This document shows, one piece after another, positions 45,835 to 53,612 of a DNA stretch of 64,000 nucleotides. The stretch comes from Lachnospiraceae bacterium (GTDB taxonomy: Bacteria; Bacillota; Clostridia; Lachnospirales; Lachnospiraceae), in assembly GCA_017465475.1 (NCBI GenBank), contig JAFTWC010000035.1:1-64000 (forward strand), in the 5' to 3' direction. Each line of letters starts with the position of its first letter. The stretch's first letter is position 1. The notes under the pieces are model-generated. The model worked only from the letters and a program-made list of their open reading frames with translations. It had not been told where the DNA came from and made no database searches. The position numbers and the translations under genes are program-made.

Positions 45835-48240
45835 TTATCGTTTGGTAGGATATTTCTCGAAAATCTCGGAAACTGCATCAAAAATAGCTTTGGCTGCTTT
45901 CTTTTGATAAGCAGTATCTTTGATTTTTTGGAAATCATTGTTGTTTGTGATAAATCCACATTCTACTAATACAGCCGGAACAGAGTTCTTATGGATTACA
46001 ACAAATTTATCGCTTAAAACACCTCTGTTTTTTGTTCCCCATGCATTGGACAAATGATTTACAACTGAAGTTGCTAATACGGAGCTTTTTAGTCCTGATG
46101 CAGAAACTTTGTTATTAGATGTTGAGTAATATACACTGGTACCGTTTACCGAAGAATTTGAATGCGCATTTACATGGAAACTAATAAATAAGTCAGCTTC
46201 CACTGTGGCTGCAAAATCAGCACGAGTTTGTAATGCAATCTTGGTATCAGTAGTTCGTGTAAAATATACTTTAATATCAGAGTCCTTAAAGTATTCTTTC
46301 GCATACAAATTTATTACATTAAAATTAACATCTTTTTCATATACAGAGCCACGCAACGTTCCAGGATCTATGCCACCGTGCCCTGCATCTAACACGATAA
46401 TCTTGTCATAGATTTTCGAAGGATTATCGATTTTAACAGCTAAATATCCACCTGCAATGGTAAAAGAATACCCTTGTATTTTAGTAGTGTTAAAAGTAAT
46501 TACAGTAGTATCATTTGCTACTTTATAACTAAATTGAACATTTTTTAGAGTATCAATTGGGTTATAGGTATCCTGTTCCGAAAGGAAACGCATATGATTT
46601 CCCGGAATGGATATAGTAAAACGTTTTTTCTCATATTCGTCGGAATCAGTAATCGTAGTTGGTGTTGCCGATTCCGGAAGTTGTATTACAAAATAATCTC
46701 TGGAAAAAACTGCTTCAGGCAAATAGCCGGATAAATCCGCTCCGGAAAAAATGTCGGTAGAATCAGTGTCGGTTTCTGTTTCGGTGTCATTATTACCGGT
46801 AAATTTTAACGAATCGGCATACATGCCGTTTATATCGGTAAAATGAATTACAAATCCTCCCGATGTTGCATAGGAATAATAAAGAAGCTCTTGTTCTTTG
46901 CGTACAATAATTTTAAAATTTTCGTTTTCGTTTAAATAACAATAATTCAAAAACGATTCATCCGGCAAATAACAAATCTCGTTTCCAAAAGGATTCTGAT
47001 AGCCCGGAATTTCAATTTCAATCAGATCATGCTTATCTGTGATTCTTAATTTTTTGTAATCTACTCCTTTAAAATACAGTGCATCTGAATTCTTACAGGC
47101 ATAAGCAGAGAACTCTTCCGGAACCGATTGCCCCTTTTGAGTATAAAATGAAATCACTTGCGGATGGGCTTGATATGTAAAAATTTTATGTTCAAAAGAA
47201 GAGGCATTTGGTACTGTAAAACCGGAATCGAAAGATGTATCAAAGTTATCCGATGCTTCCTGCTCAGGTAACGTTCCGTTAACACATAGTGTATCATTTG
47301 ATTTGTTATAAGATACAACATACCCCAAAGCGTTTGCAACAAATTCTGCCGGAAGATATACGCTTGCTTTTGATGCATTTTGTGGTGTAATTAATCGAGG
47401 AACCGATTGTAATAAATACGGCGTATCGTTGATATATGCAACCGGACTGTCAAGAACCATACGTACCATTGTATTATTGTATTTTAAAACAATCAGTCCG
47501 CTTCCTTCTGCATAGGCATAAGTGGCCATCCCGGTATTTTTAAAATACTCTTCTGCAGAAAAGAAAACAACATTATCAAATACATATCCAGGGTAGTTTT
47601 CAGAAGTAACAAAAGAATTATTCAATAAAAACCTTGGATTAATACCGGTATATTTTATTTGATTTTTTCCGTCGTAAACAACATTGGGACGCGTAATAGA
47701 TACAGTGGAAGTTGTTGCGTTCCATACATAATCAAAACCTAATTCTTCTGCTACAAATCGAGTAGGTACATATAAATACTTTTCTGATTCGTTGTTAAAA
47801 GAATAAACAAACGGTGGGTTGTTCATGGTTTTTTTAACACCGTTTACCGTTGCTGTAGTATTCCCCAACGTCATTTTAATTGTATGAGGACCATAGGTAA
47901 TGGAAAAACTTGTTCTCTTGTCATTATAATCGGTTTTCACCCCTAAGCCTTTTTCAAAAAGCTCAGAAAAAGGACCGACTGCTGCTCCGTTTGATAAAAT
48001 TAATCCGGGATATTCGGTCTTTACATATACATTGTTGATTTTATATTGAACATGTGCATCGGTATAATCATAGGTATCGTTGGTTATATAGTTATGTATA
48101 GATAATGTAGCAGCCTTTGCGAGAAATGCATCGGATACAATTGCACCATATAAAAAGCATATCGTAAAGATAAAACAGCATAATTTAACATATCTATGAA
48201 ATGTATGTTTTTGAATTTCCTTTGTATTTATAACGGACAA
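45835..48240 (-). CDS. N-acetylmuramoyl-L-alanine amidase with copper-amine-oxidase-like N domains
   Basis: This 801-residue exported protein has an N-terminal hydrophobic signal and two copper-amine-oxidase-N-like repeats (YLYVPTRFVAEELGFDY, then VYLPAEFVANALGYVV). A central AMIN-like region follows. The C-terminal Amidase_3 domain has zinc ligands in LDAGHGGIDPG, YEKD and SFHVNAH, and the catalytic Glu in VECGF. It cleaves the lactyl-amide bond of peptidoglycan. The start appears to be TTG, with a GGTGG-like RBS. Confidence 0.88.
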   Translation of the reverse strand: MSVINTKEIQKHTFHRYVKLCCFIFTICFLYGAIVSDAFLAKAATLSIHNYITNDTYDYTDAHVQYKINNVYVKTEYPGLILSNGAAVGPFSELFEKGLGVKTDYNDKRTSFSITYGPHTIKMTLGNTTATVNGVKKTMNNPPFVYSFNNESEKYLYVPTRFVAEELGFDYVWNATTSTVSITRPNVVYDGKNQIKYTGINPRFLLNNSFVTSENYPGYVFDNVVFFSAEEYFKNTGMATYAYAEGSGLIVLKYNNTMVRMVLDSPVAYINDTPYLLQSVPRLITPQNASKASVYLPAEFVANALGYVVSYNKSNDTLCVNGTLPEQEASDNFDTSFDSGFTVPNASSFEHKIFTYQAHPQVISFYTQKGQSVPEEFSAYACKNSDALYFKGVDYKKLRITDKHDLIEIEIPGYQNPFGNEICYLPDESFLNYCYLNENENFKIIVRKEQELLYYSYATSGGFVIHFTDINGMYADSLKFTGNNDTETETDTDSTDIFSGADLSGYLPEAVFSRDYFVIQLPESATPTTITDSDEYEKKRFTISIPGNHMRFLSEQDTYNPIDTLKNVQFSYKVANDTTVITFNTTKIQGYSFTIAGGYLAVKIDNPSKIYDKIIVLDAGHGGIDPGTLRGSVYEKDVNFNVINLYAKEYFKDSDIKVYFTRTTDTKIALQTRADFAATVEADLFISFHVNAHSNSSVNGTSVYYSTSNNKVSASGLKSSVLATSVVNHLSNAWGTKNRGVLSDKFVVIHKNSVPAVLVECGFITNNNDFQKIKDTAYQKKAAKAIFDAVSEIFEKYPTKR

Positions 48241-48346
48241 TGGACAACCACCTTTCCAAAGAATAAATCCTGATTCATTCGTACAAAACCATTTTAATAA
48301 AGAAAAGTGTTATAAGTGTGTCAGATTGTCTGTCATAAGAAAAATC

Positions 48347-48375
48347 TTGTAAAAAATCGCATGATATGGTATAGT
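48347..48375 (+). promoter_or_regulatory. Promoter of the TtcA-family gene
   Basis: TTGTAA at 48347-48352 and TATAGT at 48370-48375 are 17 bases apart, in the divergent gap between the amidase and TtcA-family genes. Confidence 0.55.
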
Positions 48376-48432
48376 TGATATGCAAAAATACTATATCTTA
48401 GAGTCTGTGGAAAAGATTGGAAAGGAAGCCAC

Positions 48433-49173
48433 ATGAAGTTACAACAGTTGTTAAGTTATACAAGAAAAGCCGTGGATGATTATCAAATGATACAGCCGGG
48501 AGATAAAATTGCCATCGGAATATCCGGAGGCAAGGACTCTCTCGCTCTTTTGTACGCACTGGCAGGACTTCGCCGTTTTTATCCAAATCCGTTTGAACTT
48601 TGCGCAATTACGGTGGATTTAGGGTTTGAAGGCTTTGATTTAAGTGAAATCCAAGCACTTTGCGAGGAACTGGAAGTTCCTTACTATATTCAAAAAACAG
48701 AAATCGGAGATGTTGTATTTAATGTACGTGAAGAAAGTAATCCTTGTTCCTTATGCGCAAAACTTCGGAAAGGAGCATTTAACGATAAAGCAAAAGAACT
48801 GGGATGCAATAAATCTGCTTATGCCCATCATAAGGATGATGTCATAGAAACAATGTTGCTTTCTTTATTATACGAAGGCAGATACAACTGCTTCTCTCCT
48901 GTAACGTATCTGGATCGTTCCGATATTACACTGATCCGTCCGCTTATTTATGTCGAGGAGGCCGATATTATCGGATTTGAGCATAAATACAAGCTTCCGG
49001 TTAAGAAAAATCCTTGTCCGGCGGATGGATTTACGAAACGTGCGGATACAAAGGAACTGGTAAAATATTTAAACGAAACATATAAAGGTTCTAAGGAACG
49101 CCTTTTTCATGCCATTACCGATGGGACGCTTCCGGCATGGAAAAAGTCCGAGAATGCTCCAAGAAAAAAATAA
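48433..49173 (+). CDS. TtcA-family PP-loop ATPase
   Basis: This 246-residue protein has the PP-loop GISGGKDSLAL and a Cys pair in NPCSLCAKLRKG. A further AYAHHKDDVIETML follows. TtcA proteins thiolate C32 in tRNA using an iron-sulfur cluster. This member is shorter than the E. coli protein (about 310 residues), so 'TtcA family' is safer than a firm TtcA name. It is one of only two + strand genes right of the strand switch. Confidence 0.8.
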   Translation: MKLQQLLSYTRKAVDDYQMIQPGDKIAIGISGGKDSLALLYALAGLRRFYPNPFELCAITVDLGFEGFDLSEIQALCEELEVPYYIQKTEIGDVVFNVREESNPCSLCAKLRKGAFNDKAKELGCNKSAYAHHKDDVIETMLLSLLYEGRYNCFSPVTYLDRSDITLIRPLIYVEEADIIGFEHKYKLPVKKNPCPADGFTKRADTKELVKYLNETYKGSKERLFHAITDGTLPAWKKSENAPRKK

Positions 49174-49187
49174 ATATAGGTATTAAG

Positions 49188-49234
49188 AGACACTTTATGT
49201 AAGTTTATTATAAATTATGAAAGTGTCTTTTTTA
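49188..49234 (+). terminator. Terminator after the TtcA-family gene
   Basis: agacacttt (49188-49196) pairs with aaagtgtct (49220-49228) and is followed by five more T bases. The 3' arm overlaps the final codons of the convergent yneA-like gene. Confidence 0.65.
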
Positions 49235-49610
49235 CATAATAACGGATTACAAGATAAGTATCCGGATAAATCGTATCATCTTCCAGGTGATTGGTTTCTT
49301 TAATGGAACGGATAAACTCCGGAATGGATTCTTTTTCTTCACAATAAAAACGTTCAGCGATAGCCCATAAAGAATCATTTTCGGCAACACGTACAGAAAC
49401 CAGTCGTGTTTCATAAGAAACAGTACTCTCCGCTTCTGCTTTTACTGACGGCGCAATCATAAGTACGATAAGAACCAATACAATAAGCCCTAACACAGCG
49501 ATTGCGGTGCGCTGTAATAAAGCTTTACGACGCTTCATGCGACGTGTTTCCGAAATTTTACGGAAAGAACGATACTCTTCTACAATTTCCTGATTTAATA
49601 CGTAATCCAT
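49215..49610 (-). CDS. yneA: YneA-like SOS cell division inhibitor with LysM domain
   Basis: This 131-residue protein has a basic N terminus, one membrane segment (about residues 33-51) and a C-terminal LysM domain (VAENDSLWAIAERFY, ending near YPDTYLVIRYY). That is the plan of Bacillus YneA, which delays division during SOS. The start at 49610 has an aggagg RBS. It is divergent from lexA, with SOS-box-like sites between them. Confidence 0.85.
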   Translation of the reverse strand: MDYVLNQEIVEEYRSFRKISETRRMKRRKALLQRTAIAVLGLIVLVLIVLMIAPSVKAEAESTVSYETRLVSVRVAENDSLWAIAERFYCEEKESIPEFIRSIKETNHLEDDTIYPDTYLVIRYYVKKTLS

Positions 49611-49642
49611 AAAAACACCTCCTAATACAGAACAAACATTCT

Positions 49643-49656
49643 CGAACATCTGTTTA
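49643..49656. promoter_or_regulatory. SOS-box-like site 1
   Basis: cgaacatctgttta resembles the Gram-positive LexA box (CGAAC-N4-GTTYG). It lies at the transcription-start side of the yneA -10. Confidence 0.6.
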
Positions 49657-49657
49657 T

Positions 49658-49686
49658 AATATAGCATGCGAACAATTGTTTGTCAA
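49658..49686 (-). promoter_or_regulatory. yneA promoter
   Basis: On the minus strand, TTGACA (49686-49681) and TATATT (49663-49658) are 17 bases apart. SOS-box-like site 2 lies in the spacer. Confidence 0.65.
49669..49682. promoter_or_regulatory. SOS-box-like site 2
   Basis: cgaacaattgtttg has the two half-sites at the right spacing and lies between the yneA -35 and -10. Confidence 0.7.
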
Positions 49687-49705
49687 TAGGTTTTAAGAAA
49701 AATTT

Positions 49706-49719
49706 CGAACAAAAGTTTG
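49706..49719. promoter_or_regulatory. SOS-box-like site 3
   Basis: cgaacaaaagtttg overlaps the 5' half of the lexA -35, consistent with LexA autorepression. Confidence 0.65.
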
Positions 49720-49746
49720 ACAAACGGGTGTTCCGTATGCTATACT
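49717..49746 (+). promoter_or_regulatory. lexA promoter
   Basis: TTGACA (49717-49722) and TATACT (49741-49746) are 18 bases apart, about 50 bases before the lexA start. Confidence 0.65.
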
Positions 49747-49794
49747 GTGTACAGAAAACATAAGTTTGTTTGATTTTATAAGGAGGTTATTCGT

Positions 49795-50409
49795 ATGGGT
49801 TATGGTAAAATCACTGCAAAGCAGCAGGAAATATTAGATTTTATGAAAGAACGTATTTTAAACAAGGGGTATCCGCCGGCAGTGCGTGAGATTTGTGAGG
49901 CAGTCAAGTTAAAGTCCACCTCTTCCGTACATGCGCATTTGGAAAGCCTTGAAAAGAACGGTTATATTCGTCGTGACCCGGCAAAACCGCGTGCCATTGA
50001 GATTGTGGATGATAATTTCAATATTACCCGTCGTGAAATGGCTTACATTCCGGTGGTCGGTACCGTAACTGCCGGACAGCCGATTTTGGCAGTAGAAAAT
50101 GTTGAGTCCTACTTCCCTATTCCGACGGATTATTTGCCGAATGCCGAGACGTTTATGCTTCATGTAAAAGGTGACAGTATGATTAATGCAGGCATTTTTA
50201 ACGGTGACCAGATTTTGATTAAGAAGCAGAATTATGCGAAAAACGGTGATTTTGTGGTAGCTCTTATCGAAGATTCCGTTACGGTAAAGACCTTTTATAA
50301 GGAAGACGGTTACTATCGTCTCCAGCCGGAAAACGATACTATGGATCCGATTATCGTAAATGAAGTCGAAATTTTAGGTAAAGTAATCGGATTGTTCCGG
50401 ATGTTTTAA
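49795..50409 (+). CDS. lexA: LexA repressor
   Basis: LexA represses SOS genes and cleaves itself when RecA is activated. The 204-residue protein has an N-terminal winged helix (YPPAVREICEAVKLKSTSSV). The cleavage site is A93-G94 in VGTVTAGQP. Catalytic S128 is in VKGDSMINAG, and K165 is the general base. The RBS is aaggagg. The upstream region contains three SOS-box-like sites. Confidence 0.96.
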   Translation: MGYGKITAKQQEILDFMKERILNKGYPPAVREICEAVKLKSTSSVHAHLESLEKNGYIRRDPAKPRAIEIVDDNFNITRREMAYIPVVGTVTAGQPILAVENVESYFPIPTDYLPNAETFMLHVKGDSMINAGIFNGDQILIKKQNYAKNGDFVVALIEDSVTVKTFYKEDGYYRLQPENDTMDPIIVNEVEILGKVIGLFRMF

Positions 50410-50462
50410 ATATGGTATTTAGTTTTGTATTTGATATGCATTTGTTTTAAATATATAAACCA

Positions 50463-50510
50463 TAGGAGAAGGTACCGATTGGCACCTTCTCCTATTCTTT
50501 TATTGTTTTG
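50463..50510 (+). terminator. Intrinsic terminator of lexA
   Basis: taggagaaggt (50463-50473) pairs perfectly with accttctccta (50484-50494), with a further CC/GG pair inside. A T-rich tail, ttctttta, follows. Confidence 0.85.
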
Positions 50511-50561
50511 TGGGATGACTCACCTTCTTACCAAGATTTTCCCATGTTACAATAAATCAAT

Positions 50562-51377
50562 TCAGTGAATAAACAAGTTCTCCAGATTCTCCTTCGTCCA
50601 CTGCTTTGACTTTAGTATCACTGCCTGCTCTCCCACAATTTCTTTTATAATACGAAGTTCCAGTTCCTGGCGGTGATGTAAATGCGTAATCAAATCCTCA
50701 ACGTCTTCCATTTTATGATGCATACCGTAAGGTGAGTTTTTTAAGTATTCCAACATCATTGGGAGCCAAAGAGGATTTCCATTTGTATCACTGCGTTCCT
50801 TACTGATAATGCGAATGTTTTCTTCGACATTCTCGCTATACAGATATACTATGAGGAAGGTTTCTTTATCTTGAGCATCGTACAGTATCCGGTAAAAATC
50901 TAAAATTTCTTCGTCGCTTTTTTCGTGAAACAAAATTAAATCTTCCGTAAGATTTTGTAAGAAGGAACATTCAAACACATAGCCGGTGTCACGAAATGCC
51001 TTATAACGAGTAGAAACAATATCCTTTATTTCTGTATACTTTTTTCTTCCGTTATAGATTTCATACTGTTCTAAATCCTGATGAAAGCCCGGAATGTCTG
51101 TAAGAATCCTGGTATACATTATGATAAAACGGTCATCTTCTTGTACGGTCCACTGTTTTATTTCCTCGGAAATTGTCTCATAGCGGTTTAGAACAGCCTC
51201 GTACTGTTCCTTGTCCAACCAGGCACACCAGGCCAGTTCTACTGGGGAATAGTCGCCCTCACGGCATACTGTAAGTTCCGGATACAGTTTTACTATTTCT
51301 TGTAATAAAGTCGATTTTCCGGCTCCCTGCAAACCTTCAATCCATATATTTATTTTCCTATTTTCAGAATTTGTCAT
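50562..51377 (-). CDS. P-loop NTPase of unknown role
   Basis: This 271-residue protein has an N-terminal Walker A (EGLQGAGKST) after the start at 51377, which follows ggaaaggag. The rest shows no motif I can place, though it resembles deoxynucleoside-kinase-like or small AAA proteins. Its expression may depend on a long structured leader at 51378-51599. Confidence 0.7.
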   Translation of the reverse strand: MTNSENRKINIWIEGLQGAGKSTLLQEIVKLYPELTVCREGDYSPVELAWCAWLDKEQYEAVLNRYETISEEIKQWTVQEDDRFIIMYTRILTDIPGFHQDLEQYEIYNGRKKYTEIKDIVSTRYKAFRDTGYVFECSFLQNLTEDLILFHEKSDEEILDFYRILYDAQDKETFLIVYLYSENVEENIRIISKERSDTNGNPLWLPMMLEYLKNSPYGMHHKMEDVEDLITHLHHRQELELRIIKEIVGEQAVILKSKQWTKENLENLFIH

Positions 51378-51455
51378 CTGCTTTCTCCTTTCCACACTGC
51401 TGCCAAAGGATAGATTTTATTAATAATTTTGTTCCGGGACCTTTATTTTTGCGTA

Positions 51456-51597
51456 CAAAAAAAGAGAGGTTATGAGAACATAATCCACTTTTGGCAACAC
51501 GATAAACAGTATTCGATATTACAAAATACTGTGTTAATAATATCATCATGTAAACAAAAGTAAACTATCTTCTCATCTTTTCACCTCTCTCTTTTTG
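51456..51597 (-). promoter_or_regulatory. Structured leader with nested inverted repeats
   Basis: On the minus strand, caaaaagagagaggt (51597-51583) can pair with acctctctttttttg (51470-51456), with one difference in 15. An inner perfect pair (aatactgt / acagtatt class, 51525-51532 with 51506-51513) sits inside. The 3' arm is a T-run, so the long stem could act as a terminator or attenuator before the P-loop gene. A mini-frame of four codons, ATG AGA AGA TAG (51576-51565), follows a gagaggtg RBS-like sequence. Confidence 0.45.
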
Positions 51598-51605
51598 ATA
51601 ACTAA

Positions 51606-51634
51606 AGTTTAACATATCGTTATGGGAATGTCAA
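51606..51634 (-). promoter_or_regulatory. Promoter of the P-loop gene leader
   Basis: On the minus strand, TTGACA (51634-51629) and TAAACT (51611-51606) are 17 bases apart, giving a leader of about 220 bases before the start at 51377. Confidence 0.55.
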
Positions 51635-51716
51635 TGACACACCGTAATTCATGTAGAAAAATGCATAAATACAGGAATAAACACTTCGGCCACACTGAAT
51701 AATGCCAGGAAAACTT

Positions 51717-52715
51717 CTACTGTATCCTTACATATCCCGTTTCTTCGATAATTTGCTGCCCTTCCTCGGACAAAATCCAGTCTATAAGCACCGGAATGTT
51801 TTCATTGGTATTATCGGCACGGTAGATGGCATAAAATTTGGCGATAACCGGATAGGTTCCGTTTTGGATGTTTTCTGCGCTGGGGAAAATACCATTTAAG
51901 GATAACATTTTTACCGAAGTGTTTCCTACGATGCCATCCATATAGTAACGGAAGGAAAAACCGATGGAACCGCCGGTTAAAGCCAAGGGCGATTTTCCTG
52001 CTATTTTTTGTCCTTTCATAAAGGCATCCATGGCACTTTGACTTCCGCTTCCGGCTAAACGGGACACCGGATTGATGACACGGTTTTTGCCGCCCACATC
52101 TTTCCAGTTGGTAATTTCACCGGAATAAATGCTGCGGATTTGTTCTGTGGTAAGGTTATTTACCGGATTATTCTCATTGACAAAGAATACAAAACCTTCT
52201 AATCCGATAGGGATATAAATCAATTCCACACCCTTGTCTTGGGCATATTTTTTCTGTTCTGCAGAAGGTGCCGCACAAAATAGAATATCCGTAGTGCCGT
52301 CTACAATGGCTTCATAGCCTCTTACCGTGTTTTTGTACTGCATTTTACTGTCTGCTGCAAAATTTTCACCGTAGAAATTATCATCAGAAAAAGTTCCGCC
52401 TTCATAGGTAACGGAGCCTTCCGGATAAACTGCATCTACAAATGCGGCATACACAGGCACCAGAGCAGCCGCGCCGTCGAGTACCGGCAAATTTTCGTTT
52501 AATTTCAACGAAGATTCGATTCGGACCAAATCCGAGTCCGGATTGTGAGGTAAATAGGCACTTACATCAATCATTTTTGCTTGGGACGTATCGCTGAAAT
52601 TATTGGCCAGTCGTCCGGTTAAGACAAAATATATACTGAGATTGAATACCGCAAATACCGCAACAATTAAAAACAACAGAAGAATTTGCTTACCGATATT
52701 TTTCTTAACTGCCAT
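51717..52715 (-). CDS. PstS-like substrate-binding protein, membrane-anchored
   Basis: This 332-residue protein starts at 52715. It has an N-terminal membrane segment (about residues 6-30) and then a PBP-like fold. The ligand-binding-type motif is GSGSQSAMDAFM, and IYSGEITNWKDVGG is typical of PstS relatives. No pst permease or ATPase genes are nearby, so a role in transport is uncertain; it could be a sensor or an orphan receptor. It is preceded by two small membrane protein genes. Confidence 0.78.
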   Translation of the reverse strand: MAVKKNIGKQILLLFLIVAVFAVFNLSIYFVLTGRLANNFSDTSQAKMIDVSAYLPHNPDSDLVRIESSLKLNENLPVLDGAAALVPVYAAFVDAVYPEGSVTYEGGTFSDDNFYGENFAADSKMQYKNTVRGYEAIVDGTTDILFCAAPSAEQKKYAQDKGVELIYIPIGLEGFVFFVNENNPVNNLTTEQIRSIYSGEITNWKDVGGKNRVINPVSRLAGSGSQSAMDAFMKGQKIAGKSPLALTGGSIGFSFRYYMDGIVGNTSVKMLSLNGIFPSAENIQNGTYPVIAKFYAIYRADNTNENIPVLIDWILSEEGQQIIEETGYVRIQ

Positions 52716-52717
52716 AT

Positions 52718-52858
52718 TTACCAGAGCTCCTTTCCGATAAAATAAATAATGGAGCAATGTTGATACGCATAAATGGCGTAAACCATATGTAGTATCGTGA
52801 AAATCAGGCACAGCCCGATAATAGTCAGTGCCAGTGTGCGAAATGTTTTCGATTTCAT
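52718..52858 (-). CDS. 46-residue membrane peptide
   Basis: The sequence runs ATG (52858) to TAA (52720-52718) and encodes MKSKTFRTLALTIIGLCLI followed by a second hydrophobic half. Its RBS is taggag. The stop is two bases before the PstS-like ATG, so the two are coupled. It has a positively charged N terminus and one or two membrane segments. It is too short to classify by family; coding is supported by the RBS and the tight spacing. Confidence 0.6.
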   Translation of the reverse strand: MKSKTFRTLALTIIGLCLIFTILHMVYAIYAYQHCSIIYFIGKELW

Positions 52859-52886
52859 TTGCAATCTCCTACCTATCTATTATTTG

Positions 52887-53135
52887 TTACATATATGCGA
52901 TAGCCGTGTACATCAAAACCACAAATCCGATAACTACCGCCAGTAAAACTCCCATAATCACGGATGCAGTGATCAGTATGGTTTTTGTAGTGTTCTTTTT
53001 TTCCTTATTTGCTTCGTTCGGCTCAGTTTTATAGTGCTTTTTAGCTTCAATAAAGTTACAAAGACTAATAATAAAAAAAATAACTGCAGCCAACGGAATC
53101 AGGTAAAGAAATTTTGATAATAGCATTCCTAACAT
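52887..53135 (-). CDS. 82-residue membrane protein
   Basis: Two hydrophobic segments (about residues 5-25 and 52-78) flank a charged middle. The RBS is agggagg. It is the first gene of a probable three-gene unit with the 46-residue peptide and the PstS-like protein. The function is unknown. Confidence 0.65.
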   Translation of the reverse strand: MLGMLLSKFLYLIPLAAVIFFIISLCNFIEAKKHYKTEPNEANKEKKNTTKTILITASVIMGVLLAVVIGFVVLMYTAIAYM

Positions 53136-53199
53136 AAATTTGCCTCCCTATTTAAAAAATATATAATTAGTATAACAAAAACGTTCCGTAAGAACAAGT

Positions 53200-53233
53200 A
53201 AAAAACAGCTTCTGATTTCTCAAAAGCTGTTTA
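53200..53233 (-). terminator. Terminator of the rsfS operon
   Basis: On the minus strand aaacagctt pairs with aagctgttt (53232-53224 with 53211-53203), followed by a run of T. It closes the nadD-rsfS transcript. Confidence 0.75.
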
Positions 53234-53241
53234 AGATACCA

Positions 53242-53595
53242 TTATAAGCTTTCCGGCTCGATTGCCTTGCCGTCTCTCCAAATACGCTCCAAATCATAGA
53301 ATAAACGGTCTTCTCTGGAGAAAATATGAATAACAACATCGTTAAAGTCCATTAAAATCCAGCCGGAAGAACGAATACCCTCGATACGTTCCGCATGAAT
53401 CTTCTGCTTTGCCAACGCGTCGGTTACTTCATCAACCATGGCTTCTACTTGAGACGAATTGGTTCCGTTTGCAATGACAAAGTAGTCCGCAATTACGGAA
53501 ATACCGGAAATATCAATAATTTTGATATCCTCTGCTTTTTTATCATCCAATGCTTTATAGGCAATTTTTACAATTTCTTTTGCTCTGTCGGTCAT
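53242..53595 (-). CDS. rsfS: Ribosomal silencing factor RsfS
   Basis: This 117-residue protein binds L14 and blocks subunit joining in slow growth. It has DISGISVIADYFVIANG and SSGWILMDFNDVVIHIF, typical of the RsfS/Iojap family. The start at 53595 follows ggaggg. It lies behind the nadD/yqeK fusion gene in the usual Firmicutes order. Confidence 0.95.
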   Translation of the reverse strand: MTDRAKEIVKIAYKALDDKKAEDIKIIDISGISVIADYFVIANGTNSSQVEAMVDEVTDALAKQKIHAERIEGIRSSGWILMDFNDVVIHIFSREDRLFYDLERIWRDGKAIEPESL

Positions 53596-53612
53596 AGTAA
53601 ATCCCTCCATGA

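Larger units (their letters stand above)
51378..51716. other. Long intergenic region with leader and no gene
   Basis: About 339 bases separate two minus-strand genes. The left part is a probable leader of the P-loop gene, described separately. The right part holds its promoter and the 3' flank of the PstS-like gene, where I see no terminator hairpin. A 61-codon minus-strand reading frame at 51364-51549 lacks an RBS and I do not call it. Confidence 0.6.

Noticed and set aside
51364-51549. 61-residue peptide gene on the minus strand
   Set aside because: No RBS, and it runs through the hairpin. No family was recognised.
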